Below, in pieces: positions 15,406-22,445 of a stretch of DNA of 43,715 nt. A program made the translations under genes and the position numbers. Source of the stretch: an uncultured cyanobacterium (lineage in GTDB: Bacteria > Cyanobacteriota > Cyanobacteriia > Cyanobacteriales > FACHB-T130). The notes under the pieces are model-generated. The model ran no database searches. It saw only the letters and a program-made list of their open reading frames with translations, and was not told the DNA's origin. The stretch is from the NCBI GenBank assembly GCA_936920195.1, contig CAKZHE010000084.1, positions 1 to 43,715 on the forward strand, in the 5' to 3' direction. Positions within the stretch are counted from its first letter, which is position 1. Each line of letters begins with the position of its first letter.

Positions 15406-15460
15406 TAGGGTGTGTTAGCGCAGCGTAACGCACCATCAACGCTATATGCGGAGCAACTGC
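15406..15460. repeat. 55-base repeat, copy 1
   Basis: Begins TAGGGTGTGTTAGCGCAGCG and ends GAGCAACTGC. The core GGTGTGTTA / TAACGCACC pairs with one G-T. The same 55 bases with two changes are at 43661-43715. It sits between divergent genes upstream of the vapBC pair. Confidence 0.8.
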
Positions 15461-15510
15461 GTAATTCCTGATACAATCAGAAAATTGAGCAGATATGTAT
15501 TATACACTCT

Positions 15511-15741
15511 ATGACTTCTCGATCTTCATATTCAGCCAGAAACTTTCTCATCAAGCTCCAAACCCTGCCACCAGAGCAACAACAGCAAGTGGCTGATTTT
15601 GTGGAATTTCTTGCCCAAAAGTATCACCATACTCCTCAACAAAAATCAGATCGCGTGCTGGGCTTACACAAGGATATGGGTTGGATGAGCGAGGACTTCA
15701 ATGCTCCCTTAGCGGACGAATTTTGGCTTGGGGAACTATGA
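15511..15741 (+). CDS. VapB-type antitoxin (DUF2281-like)
   Basis: A 76-residue protein. The N-terminal helix region SARNFLIKLQTLPPEQQQQVADFVEFLAQKY matches DUF2281-type antitoxins, and the C-terminal DMGWMSEDFNAPLADEFWLGEL is the tail that wraps around the PIN toxin in such pairs. The last codons overlap the start of vapC (ATGA). It should neutralise the toxin and help repress the operon. An N-terminal DNA-binding domain is not obvious. The start ATG at 15511 is the first in the frame. Confidence 0.85.
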   Translation: MTSRSSYSARNFLIKLQTLPPEQQQQVADFVEFLAQKYHHTPQQKSDRVLGLHKDMGWMSEDFNAPLADEFWLGEL

Positions 15742-16124
15742 ATCTGCTGTTAGATACGCACGTTTTTATTTGGCTGTCGCTCGCTCCAGAGCAGCTTTCA
15801 GAACCAGTTACGGATTTGTTGATGGATGAAAAGAACCTCTGGTTTTTGAGCCTTGCCAGTGTCTGGGAAATGCAAATCAAACGACAACTGGGTAAGTTAT
15901 CACTTAATCTTCCACTTCCAGAACTGATTGCAAGTCAACAACAAACAAATGGCTTGCAGCTTCTTCCAATCGAGTTAAATCACATTTTTACGCTAGAAAA
16001 TCTACCTCAATTTCATCGAGACCCTTTCGATCGATTACTCATTGCTCAAGCAATCACTGAACAGATACCCCTCTTGAGTATTGATACAGTCTTTGACCAT
16101 TACCCCGTCCAGCGACTTTGGTAA
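15738..16124 (+). CDS. vapC: VapC-type PIN domain ribonuclease toxin
   Basis: A 128-residue PIN domain protein from the ATG at 15738, which overlaps the antitoxin stop codon. The four acidic positions of the active site are visible: D in LLDTHVFIWL, E in SVWEMQIK, D in RDPFDRLLIAQA, and D in LLSIDTVFDHY. These hold Mg for RNA cleavage; VapC toxins cut tRNA or rRNA and stop translation. A longer reading from 15681 lies inside the antitoxin gene and is not supported. The module looks complete. Confidence 0.9.
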   Translation: MNLLLDTHVFIWLSLAPEQLSEPVTDLLMDEKNLWFLSLASVWEMQIKRQLGKLSLNLPLPELIASQQQTNGLQLLPIELNHIFTLENLPQFHRDPFDRLLIAQAITEQIPLLSIDTVFDHYPVQRLW

Positions 16125-16144
16125 GCAAAACAACGGATTTTGCT

Positions 16145-18163
16145 TTAATTACTGGTGTTAATAACTGTGGGAGAAGTTGTCGGCGATGGGGGAGCTAAAG
16201 CTTTTTCCCATTCCTTAATTTGATTTTGGGCATTGCGATAGGCAGAAGTACCAGCGGGGATATTTCTGGCGATCGCGATCGCTTCATTTAAATTGCTCGC
16301 GGCTCGCCCCTGAGCCAAGGAAAGTAACTGTTCGCTCCAACCATCAATGGCAGTTTTCGCTTCCGAACTCTGCCGAGAAGCACCGGGTACTTGGCGAGCC
16401 GATTGAATGGCAGCGGTGAGAGATTCCGGCGTACCAGATTTTGCCAATTGACTAGCAGATTGCAAGGCTTGTTCGCCTTGAATTTCTTGTCGCCAACTCC
16501 GTACTTTGGCTTGAGCTTCCCGGTACAAAGCTCTGCCTTCACGAACTTGTTCGGCAGTGGCGATCGCCCCATTTAAATTTCCCGCATTAGCTAAACTTTC
16601 CGCCTGGGCTAAATAGGGACGATCTTGAGCGATTTGAATTCTATTTGTCCACTGATTAATATTATTCCGGGCTTCTTGATACAACGCTCGTCCAGAACCA
16701 ATTTTGCGCGCTTCCTCAATGGCAGCTTGTAAAGAAGCTACATCTCCTCCACTAGCTAAACTTTGAGCGCGCTCTAAATAAGGACGATCTTCGCGGGTTT
16801 CAATTTCATTTCTCCAGCGCTGAATTTGTTTCTGAGCTTCCTGATAGCGAGGATTGGTACTAGAGATTAATTGCGCTTCCGAAATTGCCGCTGAAATGTC
16901 GCTACCGCCGCCTGCTTTGGCTAATTCCCGCGATCGCTCTAAATGAGCAACATCTTCAATTTCCCGCTGCCAGCGACTTCTTAATTCCTGGGCTTTGGCG
17001 TAGAGAGGACGACTAGGTTCGATTTTTTGAACTTCAGCGATCGCGGCCTCTAAACTAGATATATTACCTATTTCTGCCCGCGCTTGCGCCCTAGCTAAAT
17101 CAATCAAATCTTGGGTTTCCGCTTGCAAATCTAAACTTGCCGGAATCCGATTGGCAATCTCTAACACCCGCTGCCAATTCCGTTGGTCTAAATTATCCTT
17201 GGCTAACTGAATTAAGCGGTTGCTTAATTCAGCAATAGTAGTTTTGGCCTTGCGGTAAACATAGCTTTGGGGACTAATTTCCTCGGCTAAATTAATTGCC
17301 GACAGCAGATTATCTAATCCCCCAGACCTAATTAAATCCTGCGCTTTATCCAGCTTGCCACTATCCTGCTGCGCGGTTTGAATTTTGGCAGTTAGTTCTT
17401 CATACTTAGTAGTTGACCAATATTTATTTGCCACTGCGCTCAGACGATTAGCTTTCATAAAAGCGTCGTGCCAGTGCAAAGACTCTAGCTCGCTTTCCAC
17501 TTGCCGATAAATCTCTTCCGCCTTTGCCCAAATAGTTTGCCAACGGGCAATTCTGTCTTTGACTAACTTATAAGCCGAGACATGGGTGGGAATTTTTTTG
17601 GCAGTAGCGATCGCCTCTTGTAAATTCCCCGTATTAAACCCCTCTTCTGCCAAGTCTAAAACTTCCGTTGACCATTCTTCAATATTGCGGTTAATTTCAT
17701 TCCGCATGGGATGATCTTCTGGTAAACCTTCTAAGAGGGCGATCGCATCTAATAAACCCCGCACCGTCTGTTGGCTTGCCGAGGCTTGAGCGCAATACAA
17801 CCGCGAGGAAACCGAAGCCATAGGCCAAAAAACTGCCGCACAATCCGGCAAGGCTGGCAACTTCAACAACATCCCCACCGAATAAAATCCAATGCTGCCA
17901 GAAAGGACAACGGTGATTGCTCCCCAGAACTGCCAATTGGTGGGGATGCGGAGATTTAATTTCCATTTTCGACTATTGCGACGACGCGATCGCCGCAAAC
18001 CAGCCTCGCCAGTTCTCGCCAGTTGCCCATGATCGCCCTCAACTTGCCCTGGGAGAGATGGCGGCAAGCCTTGACTAGCATTACCATCACTTATAGACCC
18101 TTGGGGTGAATTGGTAGGTCTTCTAGGAGGCCAACGATCGGGAATGTTGGGATTTCGGCTCAT
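16145..18163 (-). CDS. Membrane-anchored helical-repeat protein, unknown function
   Basis: A 672-residue protein. The first 75 residues are basic and Pro/Ser/Arg-rich, a single membrane span lies at about 79-100, and the rest is soluble. From about residue 140 it contains at least eight degenerate units of about 35-65 residues, each with a pattern like L-x-A-I-x-x-A-x-x-I ... Y-x-x-A-x-x-x-I-x-x-W. The units look like paired helices of a TPR/SEL1-like or coiled-coil array. With the N-terminus cytoplasmic (positive), the repeats would face the periplasm or thylakoid lumen. The Trp in nearly every unit is notable. Similar cyanobacterial proteins are sometimes labelled chromosome segregation ATPase, but no ATPase motif is present. 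Confidence 0.7.
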   Translation of the reverse strand: MSRNPNIPDRWPPRRPTNSPQGSISDGNASQGLPPSLPGQVEGDHGQLARTGEAGLRRSRRRNSRKWKLNLRIPTNWQFWGAITVVLSGSIGFYSVGMLLKLPALPDCAAVFWPMASVSSRLYCAQASASQQTVRGLLDAIALLEGLPEDHPMRNEINRNIEEWSTEVLDLAEEGFNTGNLQEAIATAKKIPTHVSAYKLVKDRIARWQTIWAKAEEIYRQVESELESLHWHDAFMKANRLSAVANKYWSTTKYEELTAKIQTAQQDSGKLDKAQDLIRSGGLDNLLSAINLAEEISPQSYVYRKAKTTIAELSNRLIQLAKDNLDQRNWQRVLEIANRIPASLDLQAETQDLIDLARAQARAEIGNISSLEAAIAEVQKIEPSRPLYAKAQELRSRWQREIEDVAHLERSRELAKAGGGSDISAAISEAQLISSTNPRYQEAQKQIQRWRNEIETREDRPYLERAQSLASGGDVASLQAAIEEARKIGSGRALYQEARNNINQWTNRIQIAQDRPYLAQAESLANAGNLNGAIATAEQVREGRALYREAQAKVRSWRQEIQGEQALQSASQLAKSGTPESLTAAIQSARQVPGASRQSSEAKTAIDGWSEQLLSLAQGRAASNLNEAIAIARNIPAGTSAYRNAQNQIKEWEKALAPPSPTTSPTVINTSN

Positions 18164-18272
18164 CTCTCACACCAGAAAGCAGTTGGGATTTAACTTGAAA
18201 CTCAAGACTCTAGCAAAAGTCTGGTATTTCAAGTTCTAACTTAAACCTTTTTGACTCAAAATTCCAAGCTCT

Positions 18273-19172
18273 TTAACCCAAATCGCTCTCTAAAGCGTCA
18301 ATCAGTTGAGCTAATTCTTTGCTACTGGCTTGGTAAACTTCCCCACAGAAATGACAAGTAGCCTCTGCGCCCTTATCTTTCTCAATCATATCCTGGAGTT
18401 CAGTTGCTCCCAGCATCTTCAATGCTCCCAAGACGCGATCAAAGGAGCAACCGCAATGAAACCGCAACATTTGGATTTCTGGTAAAATCTCCAGACCCAT
18501 GTCCCCTAGCAGTTGTTCCAAAATCTCTGGGAGGGTTTTACCAGCCTGCAACAGGGGGGTAAAGCCTGCCAAGGCGGTAATGCGTTCTTCCAAGGTAGCA
18601 ATCAAGTTTTCATCGTGGGCAGCTTTGGGTAAAATTTGCAGGAGCAATCCTCCCGCTGCCGTCACCCCCGCTCCACCGACAAATACACCTAAAGCGATCG
18701 CCGAAAGTGTTTGTTCGGAACTCACCAGATATTCTGCCACATCCTCGCCAATTTCCCCAGAAACCAGTTTCACGGTACTGGAATAGGGATAGCCATAGCC
18801 GATATCTCGCACCACATAAAGGTAGCCTTCTTTCCCCACCGCTTTGCCCACATCCAGTTTGCCTTTAGCATTGGGGGGTAATTCCACATCGGGATTTTCT
18901 ACATAACCCCGCACCGTACCATCCAACCCAGCATCGGCAAAAATTCCCCCTATCGGACCATTGCTTTTAATGCAAATGTTCACCCGCGAACCTGGACGCT
19001 TCATGCTGGAAGCTAATAATAGTCCTGCGGACATAGTACGTCCTAGGGCAGCGGTTGCCACATAGGAAAGTTGGTGTTTCTGTCTCGCTTCTTCAGTGAG
19101 GCGGGTAGTAATAGCTCCCACGGCGCGGATGCCGCCATTAGCGGCGGTAGCGCGAATTAGTTGATCCGCCAT
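18273..19172 (-). CDS. hslO: Redox-regulated chaperone Hsp33
   Basis: A 299-residue protein. The N-terminal domain begins DQLIRATAANGGIRAVGAIT and contains the AALGRTMSAGLLLASSMK segment. The redox switch at the C-terminus has the conserved four cysteines: C240 and C242 (CGC) and C273 and C276 (CHFC). When reduced these hold zinc; oxidation releases zinc and turns the protein into a holdase for unfolding proteins. Length and motifs are standard. It stands alone, with about 110 bases to the next gene downstream. Confidence 0.95.
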   Translation of the reverse strand: MADQLIRATAANGGIRAVGAITTRLTEEARQKHQLSYVATAALGRTMSAGLLLASSMKRPGSRVNICIKSNGPIGGIFADAGLDGTVRGYVENPDVELPPNAKGKLDVGKAVGKEGYLYVVRDIGYGYPYSSTVKLVSGEIGEDVAEYLVSSEQTLSAIALGVFVGGAGVTAAGGLLLQILPKAAHDENLIATLEERITALAGFTPLLQAGKTLPEILEQLLGDMGLEILPEIQMLRFHCGCSFDRVLGALKMLGATELQDMIEKDKGAEATCHFCGEVYQASSKELAQLIDALESDLG

Positions 19173-19246
19173 CTAACTTTCTCTCTTAAAAGACCTATTT
19201 TAACTATTTTTTCGCCAAATCAGGACTGAAAACCATTTCACTCGTT

Positions 19247-19536
19247 ACTCGTTCTCAGGCTCTGCCTGGGAATGCCATCGAGAGGCTCTGCCTAGGCTGT
19301 TGACTTTGTGCGTTTTTATGGTTTTTTATTCATGCAGTTTCTAGGTAGTCAGTTGCGGGATTTTCAACCAATACCAAGTCCTTTTGATTGACCATGATTT
19401 ATGTAGGGGCGGGTTTGGGGATGAATTTTAATATTCACCAATAACCTGAATAAACCCGCCCCCGACGGCATCGATGAAGTCAATTAATGGTAAATTTGAG
19501 GGTGTATGGGGCGGGTTTAGATCATTTGTTGGGGGA
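19247..19536 (+). repeat. Composite repeat: truncated REP palindrome, MITE left end, GC-rich repeat
   Basis: Within the 564-base gap 19173-19736, three modules lie in the same order as at 13569-13812. The first hairpin of the REP-like palindrome (19247-19292) stops at GGCTCTGCC. The MITE left end TAGGCTGTTGACTTTG starts at 19293. The GC-rich repeat runs 19400-19536. No right terminal repeat is found, so this copy is cut. The rest of the gap (19537-19736) shows no gene. Confidence 0.78.
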
Positions 19537-19736
19537 GTATGTCAAAAATATCTTGACTATCTGGGCGAGGTTATGAAATAATCCAGAAACATAGCCTTGC
19601 TGTTGGATGTGATGCGGTAAGCTTTTCCATCGAAACGCTTTGTTTACATAACTTTCAGATGTACCCCATACCACCGAGGACTGCTATGATTTTGAGTTAG
19701 ATTCGGCTAACTTTTGGAAATGATGACATTTGTGCC

Positions 19737-20558
19737 ATGAGCAACCTAGGTAGAAAAAAAGACATCCATTCTAATGATGATGTCCCAGACAAAAAACTTA
19801 TAATTCCCAACCTCCGAGAAGAATTTAATGCCGTCTTCAAGGATTTGGACTTGGCAGAAACATATTTGAGGCCAATTTTGCCAGAATCGGCAAAAATTGT
19901 CCCTAGTAGCGGTAATTCTAGAGTTCTAAAAATCTCTCTAGAAAACTCCTGCGATGAAGACTTGATTTATATCTTTCGGAAATTGTGGTTTTTGTCTCCC
20001 AAATTGGGAGGACTGCATCAATTTTCCTCTGTCCAAATGGCTTCCCATTTCCAGGAAGAAGAAAATTACTGTTTTCCTCCCGATCCAGTATCAATAGCCA
20101 GTTTAGTACAGGAGTATGTTTCTATGCTACCCCAAAATTCTGTGTTAAATCTTTCCACGGCTGACATTGATTTGAATAACGAATTACTGTACTCGCCCTT
20201 CCCAACAGCAATTGTCAGAATCAAAGATTTTGTGTTGCTCAATGCCAATACTCTTTGGGCTAGCAGCAATCAAAAGGATTTGGGGGAAATACTGGGAAGA
20301 CCAATAGACTCACAGTTTACCCCAGAGGTAATTGAGAAAGCTTTAGTTGACCTTTTTAGAAGTGGATCTTTGCCAGAATACCCCTTTAAAGGTTATCTTC
20401 ATTCCAAAGTAGAACATGGCGGTCAAGTTTACAACGTCCGCGACGAGTATGATTTCATCACCAACAGCAAGCGCATCACCTATGCCGATGCTGACTGTTA
20501 TGTAGTTGATTTAGCTGGGCAACAGCTAATCCGTAGTGGCGAAGTCCCTCGAATATAG
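19737..20558 (+). CDS. Unrecognised 273-residue protein with a possible PAS-like C-terminal domain
   Basis: I do not recognise this protein. The N-terminal half is acidic and polar (residues 1-120). From about residue 165 the sequence SPFPTAIVRIKDFVLLNANTLW, then ILGRPIDSQFTPEVIEKALVDLF and later YNVRDEYDFITNSKRITYADADCYVVDL, resembles the strand-helix order of a PAS domain, but no cofactor residue can be named. There is no membrane span or signal peptide. It lies alone between two repeat arrays, and its product may be a small sensor or regulator. The ATG at 19737 is chosen as the first in frame. Confidence 0.55.
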   Translation: MSNLGRKKDIHSNDDVPDKKLIIPNLREEFNAVFKDLDLAETYLRPILPESAKIVPSSGNSRVLKISLENSCDEDLIYIFRKLWFLSPKLGGLHQFSSVQMASHFQEEENYCFPPDPVSIASLVQEYVSMLPQNSVLNLSTADIDLNNELLYSPFPTAIVRIKDFVLLNANTLWASSNQKDLGEILGRPIDSQFTPEVIEKALVDLFRSGSLPEYPFKGYLHSKVEHGGQVYNVRDEYDFITNSKRITYADADCYVVDLAGQQLIRSGEVPRI

Positions 20559-20584
20559 CGAGCCTGTTTTCCCTCGTTTTTTCC

Positions 20585-20734
20585 CTCGTTCCTAGGCTCT
20601 GCCTAGGAATGCCATCAAGAGGCTCTGCCTCGGATGATCGCCAAGCGAGGCAGAGCCTCTGGAGAGTGTTCCCAGTCAGAGACTGGGAACGAGCAACGAG
20701 TAAAACGAGCAACGAGTAAACGAGTAAACGAGTA
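20585..20734 (+). repeat. Full REP-like repeat of three hairpins, RAYT-proximal copy 1
   Basis: Three palindromes in a row. CCTAGGC-TCT-GCCTAGG is at 20591-20607. A perfect 15-base inverted repeat AGAGGCTCTGCCTCG / CGAGGCAGAGCCTCT is at 20618-20632 and 20646-20660. GTTCCCAGTC-AGA-GACTGGGAAC is at 20668-20690. A tail of repeated AACGAGTAAA units reaches 20734, 15 bases from the stop of the transposase gene. The same design is at 21362-21496. Confidence 0.9.
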
Positions 20735-20749
20735 ATTACCCTCTTTCCT

Positions 20750-21283
20750 TCAGAAATCAATCAATTGAACCTGCAATAAACTGGGCAATTCCATATAATT
20801 CCGGTAGCTAGAATAACGCCAATGAGATGGATCATCAACATAACCGCGACGCACAGGATTATTGTGAATATACTCTAATTTTTGAATAAACATAGCCTGA
20901 TCAGAAATTGCCTGGGGATGAAAACCTTCTTGCCAAAGTTGATATTCTTGCCTTGCCTTATGCTTTAGCTTATGGAATTCTAGCTGTTGAAGTATATAGT
21001 TGGCGTTATTTCTCTGAAGCAAATCAACAATAGAACGAGCAGTAAATGATTTAAAATTTCCTATTTCTTTAGATAAATTAGCAGCAGCAGCGATGAGATG
21101 AAGGTGATTTTCCATGATCACATAACCGTATAATATCAACCGCTGCTGAGATTGGAGAAAGTTGAGGGAATCAATGATAATTTGGGCAATTTCAGTGTTG
21201 CCAAATAGTGGCATCCAATTGACTAATGTGCAAGTCAGGAAGTGGGGTTCAGTTCCTAATACATGATAGCGGCTGCGTCCCAT
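20750..21283 (-). CDS. REP-associated tyrosine transposase (RAYT, IS200-like Y1 fold)
   Basis: A 177-residue single-strand-specific transposase-like protein. It has the RAYT N-terminus GRSRYHVLGTEPHFLTCTLVNWMPLF, the HUH motif in VIMENHLHLIAA, and the C-terminal part KLEYIHNNPVRRGYV with SHWRYSSYRNY, where the catalytic tyrosine is expected. RAYTs cut and join at REP palindromes with a folded single strand, and are domesticated relatives of TnpA. The gene lies between two direct copies of a long three-hairpin repeat, the arrangement expected for a RAYT and its cognate REPs. The ATG at 21283 gives a full-length family N-terminus. All motifs are present, so it may be active. Confidence 0.88.
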   Translation of the reverse strand: MGRSRYHVLGTEPHFLTCTLVNWMPLFGNTEIAQIIIDSLNFLQSQQRLILYGYVIMENHLHLIAAAANLSKEIGNFKSFTARSIVDLLQRNNANYILQQLEFHKLKHKARQEYQLWQEGFHPQAISDQAMFIQKLEYIHNNPVRRGYVDDPSHWRYSSYRNYMELPSLLQVQLIDF

Positions 21284-21315
21284 GCTATTGCTTTGATTTA
21301 CATTGGGCTTAAACT

Positions 21316-21496
21316 GAAGGCAGAGCCTAGGCTGTTCACTTTGTGCCTTTTTATGGAGTTACTCGTTACTCGTTCCCAGGCTCTGCCTGGGAATGCCATC
21401 GAGAGGCTCTGCCTCGGATGATCACTAAGCGAGGCAGAGCCTCTGGGGAGCGTTCCCAGTCAGAGACTGGGAACGAGGAAAACGAGGAACGAGGAA
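21316..21496 (+). repeat. MITE left-end fragment followed by full REP-like repeat, RAYT-proximal copy 2
   Basis: At 21328-21355 is a short MITE left end (TAGGCTGTTCACTTTG) preceded by GGCAGAGCC, an arm of the palindrome. From 21362 follows a complete three-hairpin repeat that differs from the copy at 20585 at about eight positions over roughly 110 bases, with a tail of GAACGAGGAAAACGAGG type. Both copies have the same orientation and bracket the RAYT gene. Confidence 0.88.
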
Positions 21497-21522
21497 AATT
21501 GATATTTTTTTTGAATAGTGGG

Positions 21523-22236
21523 CTATTGGGTTGGCGGGATATCTTCCCCTGGTTCTTCTAGGAATTCTATATCCTCTGACAAATCCGGCTCGTTTAAAAT
21601 CGGTAATGGAAACGTATGCGGGGGCGTTGTTTGGCCGTAAATATTATTGGCTAAATCTTGGATCTCGGAAAACGTTTTGTCTGCCAATATTTCCGCTACT
21701 ATGCCGAGGACTACCAAATTTGGTTTCTTCCCCGCCAAAAAACCCTCAAATTCAAGTGGGGTAGCGAAAATAAATGAATCAAAATGACCCTTATCAGAGA
21801 CTTTCATCCGGTCGCAAACCATCTGCACTAGCAGGTTAGGAGCATCTTTCTTGCCACTTATGATCTTTTGGTATTCTGCCTCTATATTCTCCAAAAACTG
21901 CATTTTATTTTCGCATAAGGATTGTAAGCTGTTCAGTTCAACAATAGAAAACCCATCGATGCCTCTCCGAACTTCCTCTCTGCTGATTCCTTCTAGGGGA
22001 GCGTGCAAACCATTCAAATAAGCCTCCAGACTATCTAACGATAGATTAGCAACTCTGGCGATGCTTTCTAAATGATTAGCCTCTGGCTCTGCTCGACAGT
22101 TGATCCAATTACTGAAAGTTTGCTTAGATACACCTATTTTCTTTGCCAAGTCCGCAGCAGACCAGTCGTTTGCATTCTGCATTTTTATGAACAGCGCGCT
22201 GAGGCGCTTCCTCCGAATAATTGTATTTTCCTTCAT
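21523..22236 (-). CDS. XRE-family helix-turn-helix regulator
   Basis: A 237-residue protein from the ATG at 22236; a longer reading to 22317 adds 27 residues of poor quality. The helix-turn-helix WSAADLAKKIGVSKQTFSNWINCRAEP lies near residues 25-51, followed by ANHLESIARVANLSLDSLEAYL, typical of the Cro/CI (XRE) domain. The rest (about 100-237) is helical, with an acidic Pro-rich tail ending EPGEDIPPTQ; it should mediate dimerisation or ligand response. The downstream neighbour is the RAYT/REP array, the upstream one the RND pump, so it might control either; nothing in the sequence decides. Confidence 0.75.
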   Translation of the reverse strand: MKENTIIRRKRLSALFIKMQNANDWSAADLAKKIGVSKQTFSNWINCRAEPEANHLESIARVANLSLDSLEAYLNGLHAPLEGISREEVRRGIDGFSIVELNSLQSLCENKMQFLENIEAEYQKIISGKKDAPNLLVQMVCDRMKVSDKGHFDSFIFATPLEFEGFLAGKKPNLVVLGIVAEILADKTFSEIQDLANNIYGQTTPPHTFPLPILNEPDLSEDIEFLEEPGEDIPPTQ

Positions 22237-22386
22237 AACCACTAGACGTTTCGATAACTTATTTTGCCATAAATTACTGAAATTTTGCTTAAAGTTAGCT
22301 TCATAATACAGTAGCACTTCTAGCCTAACTTGTATTTAGCTCTGGAGGAGATCTATCGGTAATACTTTATACCAACTTTATATCCG

Positions 22387-22430
22387 ATGGATTGACCATA
22401 ATTGATGTAGCGGCGGGTTTGGGCATGATA
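22387..22430 (+). repeat. Truncated copy of the GC-rich repeat
   Basis: Contains GATTGACCATAATTGATGTAG and GCGGGTTTGGGCATGA, the first part of the repeat also at 13684, 19400, 28245, 35098 (inverted) and 42450. It ends just before the stop codon of the RND pump gene. Confidence 0.65.
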
Positions 22431-22445
22431 TAAGTCCCGCGAGCA

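Noticed and set aside
20585-21496. Direct repeats around the RAYT gene as ends of a composite transposon
   Set aside because: The repeats contain no transposase of their own and the same palindromes occur singly elsewhere, which fits REPs better.
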